Origin: Paracoccaceae bacterium
GTDB taxonomy: Bacteria; Pseudomonadota; Alphaproteobacteria; Rhodobacterales; Rhodobacteraceae
Direction: 5' to 3'
DNA: 5,406 nucleotides
NCBI GenBank assembly: GCA_007121115.1
Contig: SKMI01000120.1
Location: 1-5,406, forward strand
Shown here: piece by piece, positions 1-4,211 of the stretch
Layout of the letters: each line of letters starts with the position of its first letter
Position numbering within the stretch: position 1 is the stretch's first letter
The notes under the pieces: model-generated
Databases searched by the model: none
What the model was told of the DNA's origin: nothing
Seen by the model: only the letters and a program-made list of their open reading frames with translations
Position numbers and translations under genes: made by a program

Positions 1-227
1 ACATGACGAACCGAAGCAAACGCGACGCAGCACGAAATTGCGCAATCACAACATGAACATGCACTGCACAGGATACAGTCTAAGCAACTGAAACACCGAC
101 CAAATCGCTACCATCCATCATCGGTGCGACACTCAGGGCAAAGGCCCCGGTGGCATCTGTCACGCGATCTTCTGTCAGCACCTTGTCGGCCACTTGTCCG
201 TTCCGTTCCCGTCCTGTGCCGCGTGCT

Positions 228-245
228 CCGGCGCGATTGCGCCGG
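228..245. repeat. Perfect 7-bp inverted repeat, 4-base loop
   Basis: CCGGCGC (228-234) and GCGCCGG (239-245) are exact reverse complements around the loop GATT. The stem is all G and C, so it would be stable in RNA of either strand. No T-tract follows on either side, so it does not look like an intrinsic terminator. Confidence 0.6.
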
Positions 246-249
246 TGTG

Positions 250-287
250 GCGGCTCGATGGTGGGCTCTTGCCTAACATCGAGCCGC
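250..287. repeat. Perfect 11-bp inverted repeat
   Basis: GCGGCTCGATG (250-260) and CATCGAGCCGC (277-287) are exact reverse complements separated by 16 bases. The loop contains a short GGC/GCC pair (264-266 with 271-273), so the hairpin could extend inward. An alternative pairing exists: CTTGCCT (268-274) is the exact reverse complement of AGGCAAG (292-298), so two structures compete for the same bases. The element lies about 100 bases downstream of the membrane-protein stop codon on the minus strand. No T-tract follows, so it may be an mRNA 3'-end structure, a repetitive extragenic element or part of a small RNA. Which of these cannot be told from one copy. Confidence 0.6.
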
Positions 288-388
288 GCAAAGGCAAGGG
301 CGGCTCCGTCACACCCGCATCGAAACATGGGCCGAACGAACCAAGGCAACGTCTGCCGGGGTGGAGGGCGTGATGAGGGGCAACCGGA

Positions 389-1291
389 TCAGCGCGCCTG
401 TGGGGGCGGCGGCGACCCGCTCAGGGCATCACCGATCCATTGCAGCACCGAGCCCCCGCGCAGGTGGGGCGCGCTGGTCCGGGGCAGGCCGCCCAGATGA
501 TCCAGCCGCCCGCGCAGGGAACTGCGGCCGTAATCATAAAGCCAGAAGGACAGCGCCATCAGGACGGGCATGTCGACGCCGCGCTCCGCCTCGATCACCT
601 CGCAGCCATCGCCGAACGGCCGGACCGACAGCGTTACCTCGGAAACGACCCCGGGTTCCAGCGGAATGTCCCCGGGAATCGACTCCAGCCTCTGCTCCAG
701 CGCCCCCTCGGACAGGATCCGGACGAAAATGTCCGGGCGGCGCGGGCCGATGAACGCGGCGCAATGGGACGGTTCCAGCCGCTCCCCCATGCACTTCTCC
801 CAAGGCTGCCGGAGCCAGACCGGAAACCAGCCATCGGCGTCGGCTTCACCGGTCATCCGCAGCGTCGATGCCCGCAGCGGCGCGTGGCGCAAGGCCTGAA
901 AGGCCATGCGTGCGGGCAGCGCCGCGCGCACGCGCCAACGCGCCCGCAACCGCACCACCGGCGGCGCCAACGCCAGCAGGTTCAGCGCCTGACTGAGAAA
1001 CGCCCAGACCAGCAGCGACACCATGAACACCACCCCGCCACCACCGATTATGACAAACACCAGTTGCCGTTCGCTCAGCGGCCGGTAGCGCGCAAGCCAC
1101 GCGTCCAGCAGCGGCACGGCCACCGCCAGCACGCCGATGATGATCGCCAGCGCGACGGGCTCGTGCCACTGCGACGGAAAGCTGACCAGCAGCACCAGCA
1201 GGATCACCGGCCACGCCAGCAGCACCCATGCGTCCCAGCCCGTGGGCACCAGCCCCGCGCCGCTGGCCAGCATGGGCGGCATCCAGATCAC
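389..1291 (-). CDS. Unrecognised membrane protein with C-terminal soluble domain
   Basis: I do not recognise the family. Read from GTG 1291 the product is 300 residues. Three hydrophobic segments lie at about 21-38, 46-65 and 78-99, perhaps with a fourth stretch near 102-112. A basic RLRARWRVR linker (114-122) follows, then a soluble region of about 180 residues with Cys at 167, 177 and 230 and a proline-rich end (SPPPPQAR). By the positive-inside rule the basic linker suggests a cytoplasmic soluble part; this is inference. The start is uncertain. GTG 1291 has no good ribosome binding site. ATG 1282 has GGGTGA five bases upstream and would give 297 residues. ATG 1373, in another frame, has AAGG five bases upstream and a hydrophobic coding-like start, which would need a frameshift near 1295-1298. 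The gene lies downstream of the MFS gene on the same strand, about 100-180 bases away depending on the start, so co-transcription is possible. It could be a lineage-specific conserved hypothetical protein. Confidence 0.75.
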   Translation of the reverse strand: MIWMPPMLASGAGLVPTGWDAWVLLAWPVILLVLLVSFPSQWHEPVALAIIIGVLAVAVPLLDAWLARYRPLSERQLVFVIIGGGGVVFMVSLLVWAFLSQALNLLALAPPVVRLRARWRVRAALPARMAFQALRHAPLRASTLRMTGEADADGWFPVWLRQPWEKCMGERLEPSHCAAFIGPRRPDIFVRILSEGALEQRLESIPGDIPLEPGVVSEVTLSVRPFGDGCEVIEAERGVDMPVLMALSFWLYDYGRSSLRGRLDHLGGLPRTSAPHLRGGSVLQWIGDALSGSPPPPQAR

Positions 1292-1373
1292 CCAGGGGCA
1301 GGATCAGGCACAAGAGCGCCAGGCGGCGCAAGGACCAGAGCGTTGACAGCGCAAGTGATAGCGATCCGGACAT
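1292..1373 (-). other. Coding-like N-terminal segment in another frame (possible frameshift)
   Basis: From ATG 1373, preceded by AAGG at five-base spacing, the minus strand encodes MSGSLSLALSTLWSLRRLAL followed by LCLILP. That is a short polar start, two arginines and a hydrophobic run, typical of a membrane-protein N-terminus, with mostly G or C third positions. After about position 1300 the same frame turns into Arg/Gly/Ala-rich text, while the membrane-protein frame takes over with WVIWMPPML. The switch falls at a run of four C (plus-strand GGGG, 1295-1298). Dropping one of these bases would join the parts into a protein of about 327 residues. This could be a sequencing error, a true frameshift mutation, or chance. 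Confidence 0.35.
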
Positions 1374-1402
1374 GGGGGCCTTGCAAAACGATGACGCGGC
1401 AA

Positions 1403-1423
1403 TCCCGGACTATTTCCCCGGGA
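1403..1423. repeat. Short inverted repeat in the gap between the two minus-strand genes
   Basis: TCCCGG (1403-1408) and CCGGGA (1418-1423) pair perfectly across a nine-base loop. It lies 48-68 bases past the MFS stop codon and about 30 bases before the possible start of the next gene at 1373. On the minus strand no run of T follows, so it is at best a weak terminator or mRNA-end structure. Confidence 0.3.
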
Positions 1424-1470
1424 ATGCGGCACCCTCGTGTCGCGGTTGGCGCGGAAAACGGGCGATGCGG

Positions 1471-2757
1471 TCAGCCCGCCGCGCGGTCCGTCTCGGACTC
1501 GGCCTCGGCCTCGCGATCGGCATCGGCCTGCTGCGTCGACCACTCGACCGCCGCCTCGACCGCCACGACCGAGCTTGTGGGCAACACGCCCAGGTAACTG
1601 TCGGTCTCGGACGCGGGTGTCGAGGCGCGCTGGGTCATGCGGTAGAGGGCGTAGAGCGCGATGGCGGCAAAGGTCGCGCCCAGCACCAGCCAGAACGCGT
1701 AGGCGCCAAAGACCTGCATCGCCCAGCCGGTCACAAGCGGACCCGTGATCGCCCCCAGCCCGAAGGTGAATACCAACCCGCCCGAAGCTGCGGGCATGTC
1801 CTCGGTGTCCAGCGCGTCGTTGGTATAGGCCAGGAACAGGGCATAGAGCGGCGTGGTCACCCCCCCGGCGAAAAAGGCCGAGACCATGAGGAACATCATC
1901 CCGCCTTCGGTCGCCCAGCCCAGCCCGCAAAAACTCGCGCCCACCACCGAGGCGCCGAGGATCAGCTTGCGCCGGTCCAACCGGTCGGACAGCCAGCCGA
2001 TGGGGTATTGCAGCACCAGCGCACCCGCGAACAGCATGGCGATGAACAGCGCCACCTGCCCCGCCGCCATGCCGATCTGCGTGCCGAAAACCGCGCCCAT
2101 GCCCGATTGCGTGGCATAGATGCTGCCCAGCAGGAAGATCCCCACCGTGCCCAGCGGCGAGCCGGTGAACAGCCGCCGCAACGGCATGGCGCGCGTCACT
2201 TCGGCCGCGGGCACCGGCGTGGCCGACAGCAGCATCGGGCCAAAGGCGACGGACACCAGGATCGAGGCCGCGATAAACAGCGTCGCATCCGCCGCATCGC
2301 CCAGCGTCAGCAGCCCCTGCGCGCCGATGATCCCCAGCGTCTGCGCGATCATGTAGGCCGACAGCACCTTGCCCCGGGTTTCATTGGTGGCGGCGTTGTT
2401 CAGCCAGCTTTCGGCGGCGACATAGACGCCGGAGATGCAGAACCCGATCAGCACCCGCAGGATGGTCCAGGCCCAGGGCTCGGTCAGCAGCGGGTAGGCG
2501 ATCAGCGCCGCCGACATGAAACTGCCCAGCGCCGCAAAGACCCGGACATGTCCGACCCGGCGGATCATCAGCGGCGTGATCCGCGCGCCCGACAGGAAGC
2601 CCACGAAATAGGCCGAGGTGACGATTGCCAGTTCGGCAGCCGAAAACCCCTCGACCCCGCCGCGCAGGCCGATCAGGGTGAAATGCATCCCGTTGCCCAG
2701 CATGATCAGCAACGTGCCCAGCAAGATGGGCCAGACCCGTGCCATAACCGCTATCAT
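1471..2757 (-). CDS. MFS transporter, YcaD-like
   Basis: A 428-residue inner-membrane carrier of the major facilitator superfamily. About twelve hydrophobic segments fill residues 8-375. The second-half copy of MFS motif A is clear as GWLSDRLDRRK (254-264), and a degenerate first copy lies at GARITPLMIRRVGH (57-70). The stretch ESWLNNAATNETRGKVLSAYM (116-136) matches the pattern VES...RG..LAAYM seen in E. coli YcaD, so I place it in that group by resemblance. The substrate is unknown; members are usually annotated as putative sugar, drug or metabolite carriers. The hydrophilic tail (376-428) is acidic and low in complexity. I chose ATG 2757, which has CAGG just upstream and gives MIAVMARVWPILLG. 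ATG 2745 is possible. The longer frame to ATG 2895 adds 46 Cys- and Gly-rich residues unlike any MFS start. The gene is divergent from the TRAP operon. Confidence 0.9.
   Translation of the reverse strand: MIAVMARVWPILLGTLLIMLGNGMHFTLIGLRGGVEGFSAAELAIVTSAYFVGFLSGARITPLMIRRVGHVRVFAALGSFMSAALIAYPLLTEPWAWTILRVLIGFCISGVYVAAESWLNNAATNETRGKVLSAYMIAQTLGIIGAQGLLTLGDAADATLFIAASILVSVAFGPMLLSATPVPAAEVTRAMPLRRLFTGSPLGTVGIFLLGSIYATQSGMGAVFGTQIGMAAGQVALFIAMLFAGALVLQYPIGWLSDRLDRRKLILGASVVGASFCGLGWATEGGMMFLMVSAFFAGGVTTPLYALFLAYTNDALDTEDMPAASGGLVFTFGLGAITGPLVTGWAMQVFGAYAFWLVLGATFAAIALYALYRMTQRASTPASETDSYLGVLPTSSVVAVEAAVEWSTQQADADREAEAESETDRAAG
1492..1527. repeat. Six degenerate hexamer repeats inside the MFS tail
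   Basis: Six consecutive hexamers read CTCGGA, CTCGGC, CTCGGC, CTCGCG, ATCGGC, ATCGGC. On the minus strand they encode the ADADREAEAESE stretch of the carrier's cytoplasmic tail. The hexamer period keeps the reading frame, so copy number could change without breaking the gene. Confidence 0.65.
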
Positions 2758-2884
2758 GATGCCTGTGCGTCCTGTTCTGTCATCGCCGCCACACCAACCA
2801 AGGATACACGGCGCTTGCTGCGCTTGCATCCCGCCCACGCCGCATTGCAGCATATTAGCGACACGGACTATCCGACACGCCTTT

Positions 2885-2904
2885 GGATAACGCATAACAT
2901 AACC
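2885..2904. repeat. Triple ATAAC direct repeat
   Basis: ATAAC occurs at 2887-2891, 2894-2898 and 2899-2903 within an AT-richer patch of the divergent region. It lies 128-146 bases upstream of the chosen MFS start. It may be a protein-binding site or simply chance in AT-rich DNA. Confidence 0.35.
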
Positions 2905-2933
2905 GCGCGAGGCGTCGAGACGGGAGCGAGCAA

Positions 2934-2949
2934 GGTCACTCCAGGGTCA
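2934..2949. promoter_or_regulatory. GGTCA direct repeat with 11-bp period
   Basis: GGTCA at 2934-2938 is repeated at 2945-2949. The 11-base period is about one helical turn, so both copies face the same side of the DNA. The pair lies 40-55 bases upstream of the TTGACA element, a typical place for an activator site. Pentamers recur easily by chance. Confidence 0.25.
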
Positions 2950-2962
2950 GACCGCGCGCATT

Positions 2963-2981
2963 GTGCCACTTTATGCGGCAC
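2963..2981. promoter_or_regulatory. GTGCC-N9-GGCAC dyad just upstream of TTGACA
   Basis: GTGCC (2963-2967) and GGCAC (2977-2981) form a symmetric site spanning 19 bases, ending seven bases before TTGACA. This size and position would suit a dimeric regulator such as a LysR- or GntR-type protein, but the match is to a general shape, not to a known consensus. Confidence 0.3.
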
Positions 2982-2988
2982 GAAAGCA

Positions 2989-2994
2989 TTGACA
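2989..2994 (+). promoter_or_regulatory. TTGACA, candidate -35 element for the TRAP operon
   Basis: A perfect sigma-70 -35 consensus lies 116 bases upstream of the binding-protein start. At 15-18 bases further on no good TATAAT-like hexamer is present (TTTCAG, TTCAGC, TCAGCT, CAGCTT). The promoter may be weak and activator-dependent, or the hexamer may be chance. Confidence 0.3.
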
Positions 2995-3026
2995 CCCTTG
3001 CCGCAATTGTTTCAGCTTTGCCCACT

Positions 3027-3057
3027 TCGGGATCTGGCACAGTTGGCTTGATCCCGA
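3027..3057. promoter_or_regulatory. Perfect 8-bp dyad TCGGGATC-N15-GATCCCGA
   Basis: TCGGGATC (3027-3034) and GATCCCGA (3050-3057) are exact reverse complements with a 15-base spacer. The element ends 52 bases before the binding-protein start codon. If transcription starts near 3020 it would lie in the 5' leader, as an operator overlapping the start of transcription or as a leader stem-loop in the mRNA. It is the longest perfect dyad I found in the divergent region. Confidence 0.45.
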
Positions 3058-3098
3058 CCACGGCCCGGGGTTCTCTGGGACGAATGATATGCGACAAC

Positions 3099-3103
3099 AG
3101 GAG
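3099..3103 (+). promoter_or_regulatory. Shine-Dalgarno site of the binding-protein gene
   Basis: AGGAG lies six bases before ATG 3110, an ideal spacing, which fixes the start of the binding-protein gene and predicts strong translation. Confidence 0.85.
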
Positions 3104-3109
3104 TAGGCT

Positions 3110-4078
3110 ATGACCAAGTTCTGGATGGCTGCAGCAGCCACAACCGCGCTGGTAGCGGGATCGGCTGCGTATGCGCAGGATCAGACCTTCATCTCGATCG
3201 GAACCGGCGGTGTCACCGGCGTTTACTACCCGGCGGGCGGCGCGATCTGCCGTCTGGTCAACCGCGACCGGGCCGAGCACGGGATCCGCTGCGGCGTCGA
3301 ATCCACCGGCGGATCGATCTTCAACCTCAATGCGCTGCGTGACGGCGAGCTGGAATTCGGCATCGTCCAGTCCGACTGGCAGTTCCATTCCTTCAACGGA
3401 ACCTCGCAGTTCGAAGAGCAGGGTCCGCATGAAGAGCTGCGCGCCATCTTCTCGCTGCACCCGGAGCCCTTCACCGTAGTGGCGCGGGCAGATGCCGACA
3501 TCACCACATTCGAAGATCTGGAAGGCAAGCGCGTGAACATCGGCAACCCCGGTTCCGGCCAGCGCGCCACCATGGATGTGGTGATGGAGGCCATGGGCTG
3601 GACCACCGATGTCTTCAGCCAGGCGACCGAACTGCCGCCGGGCGAACAGGCGCTGGCGCTGTGTGACAACAACGTCGATGCCATCGTCTACACCGTCGGC
3701 CACCCCTCGGGTGCGATCCAGGAGGCGACCACCGCCTGCGATACCGTGCTGGTGAACGTGGATAACGACGCGATCCGTGCGCTTGTGGATGACCGTGATT
3801 ACTACCGCATGGCCACCATCCCCGGCGGCATGTATCGCGGCACCGACGCGGACGTGACCACCTTCGGTGTCGGCGCGACCTTTGTCAGCAGCACTGATGT
3901 TTCGGACGATGTGGCCTATGCCGTGACCCGCGGGGTCATGGAGGACCTGGACACCTTCAAGGGCCTGCATCCGGCGCTGGAAATCCTCGAGGCCCAGACA
4001 ATGGTGACCGACGGCAACTCGGCACCGCTGCATCCGGGCGCCGAGCGCTACTACCGCGAGGCCGGGCTGCTGGAGTGA
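3110..4078 (+). CDS. TAXI-family TRAP transporter solute-binding protein
   Basis: A 322-residue secreted binding protein, close to the usual TAXI length. Residues 1-22 form a signal peptide (short polar start, alanine-rich core, probable cleavage after AYA, before QDQ). Family hallmarks follow: IGTGGVTGVYYPAGGAIC at 30-47, ESTGGSIFNL at 64-73, FGIVQSD at 83-89, VNIGNPGSGQRAT at 142-154 and YTVGHPSGAI at 194-203. In the periplasm it would capture a ligand and deliver it to the TRAP permease encoded next. Known TAXI proteins bind glutamate/glutamine or 2-oxoglutarate; this one's ligand is unknown. Four cysteines (47, 61, 185, 210) could form two disulfides after export. The start is set by AGGAG at 3099. 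As first gene of the operon, with a hairpin pair after it, it is probably made in excess over the permease. Confidence 0.95.
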   Translation: MTKFWMAAAATTALVAGSAAYAQDQTFISIGTGGVTGVYYPAGGAICRLVNRDRAEHGIRCGVESTGGSIFNLNALRDGELEFGIVQSDWQFHSFNGTSQFEEQGPHEELRAIFSLHPEPFTVVARADADITTFEDLEGKRVNIGNPGSGQRATMDVVMEAMGWTTDVFSQATELPPGEQALALCDNNVDAIVYTVGHPSGAIQEATTACDTVLVNVDNDAIRALVDDRDYYRMATIPGGMYRGTDADVTTFGVGATFVSSTDVSDDVAYAVTRGVMEDLDTFKGLHPALEILEAQTMVTDGNSAPLHPGAERYYREAGLLE

Positions 4079-4110
4079 TGCGCAGCCGCTTCTGACAGCA
4101 ACTGACCGGC

Positions 4111-4131
4111 GGTGCGCCCATGCGGCGCGCC
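4111..4131 (+). terminator. Terminator- or attenuator-like hairpin after the binding-protein gene
   Basis: GGTGCGCC (4111-4118) pairs with GGCGCGCC (4124-4131) over eight base pairs, one of them G-U, around the loop CATGC. Three bases later comes TTTTCTT (4135-4141), so the layout resembles a leaky intrinsic terminator. It sits between the binding protein and its permease, a common place for partial termination or for protection of the upstream message. Confidence 0.5.
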
Positions 4132-4152
4132 GCCTTTTCTTGTCAAAAGGCG
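4131..4152 (+). repeat. Perfect 8-bp inverted repeat that takes up the T-tract
   Basis: CGCCTTTT (4131-4138) and AAAAGGCG (4145-4152) are exact reverse complements with the six-base loop CTTGTC. The left arm contains the TTTT run that would serve the hairpin at 4111-4131, and the two stems share base 4131. Formation of this stem would hide the T-tract in RNA. On the minus strand the same stem is not followed by a T-run. Confidence 0.6.
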
Positions 4153-4199
4153 CCCGACCCCGGCCAGATGGCACAGGGGCATAAGGGCCGGACCGGAAC

Positions 4200-4205
4200 A
4201 GGGGA
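4200..4205 (+). promoter_or_regulatory. Shine-Dalgarno site of the TRAP permease gene
   Basis: AGGGGA lies six bases before ATG 4212 and supports that start for the permease. Confidence 0.7.
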
Positions 4206-4211
4206 CAGCAG

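Larger units (their letters stand above)
1..388. other. Gene-free left end, AT-richer then strongly structured
   Basis: I find no convincing gene here. Positions 1-120 are about 48% GC (58 of 120 bases counted), well below the rest of the window, as expected for a promoter or spacer region. They include a perfect 10-base palindrome ATTGCGCAAT at 37-46. Positions 228-298 hold several inverted repeats (listed separately). A minus-strand frame ending at TAG 80-82 contains a plausible-looking last 37 residues, from GTG 191-193, ending in DGSDLVGVSVA. It has no clear ribosome binding site, and its upstream part is rich in Arg, Gly and Pro like a shadow frame, so I do not call it. It could be the remnant of a decayed gene or a real short ORF. 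No T-rich terminator follows the membrane-protein gene that ends at 389. Confidence 0.5.
2758..3109. promoter_or_regulatory. Divergent intergenic region between MFS gene and TRAP operon
   Basis: This 352-base gap must hold promoters for both directions, since the MFS gene reads left and the binding-protein gene reads right. It has locally AT-richer stretches (2850-2905 and 2985-3020) and several short repeats, listed separately. For the minus strand the best -10-like hexamer is TAATAT (plus-strand 2852-2857), but I see no good -35 hexamer at the right distance. For the plus strand TTGACA at 2989-2994 stands out. No regulator gene lies in the window, so the controlling protein is unknown. Confidence 0.55.

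Noticed and set aside
1..79. Minus-strand frame open to the left edge (VIAQFRAASRLL)
   Set aside because: Only about 20 codons are visible, with no ribosome binding site or recognisable start; not enough to call a gene.
344..356. GGCA-loop-TGCC as a terminator for the minus-strand genes
   Set aside because: The stem is only four base pairs and is followed by TTGGTTCGTT, not a real T-tract.
846..1300. Continuation of the ATG 1373 frame as a separate 175-residue protein
   Set aside because: After the first 26 or so residues it becomes Arg/Gly/Ala-rich without pattern, while the other frame carries the membrane segments.
440..1597. Plus-strand open frame of 385 codons opposite the membrane-protein gene
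   Set aside because: Arg/Gln/His/Pro-rich composition with no recognisable domain; antisense shadow of the real minus-strand frame.
2758..2895. 46-residue N-terminal extension of the MFS carrier from ATG 2895
   Set aside because: Cys/Gly-rich text with no membrane character before the usual MFS start, and it would use up much of the divergent promoter region.
3035..3050. Sigma-54 promoter suggested by TGGCAC with GC downstream (also GGCAC at 2977)
   Set aside because: The distance from GG to GC is eight bases instead of the required ten, and the other GGCAC has no GC at the right place.
1228..3051. Long plus-strand open frame of about 607 codons opposite the MFS gene
   Set aside because: The product is rich in Arg, His, Gln and Pro with no hydrophobic or domain pattern, and it lies antisense to a clear twelve-segment carrier. 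It is a high-GC shadow frame.
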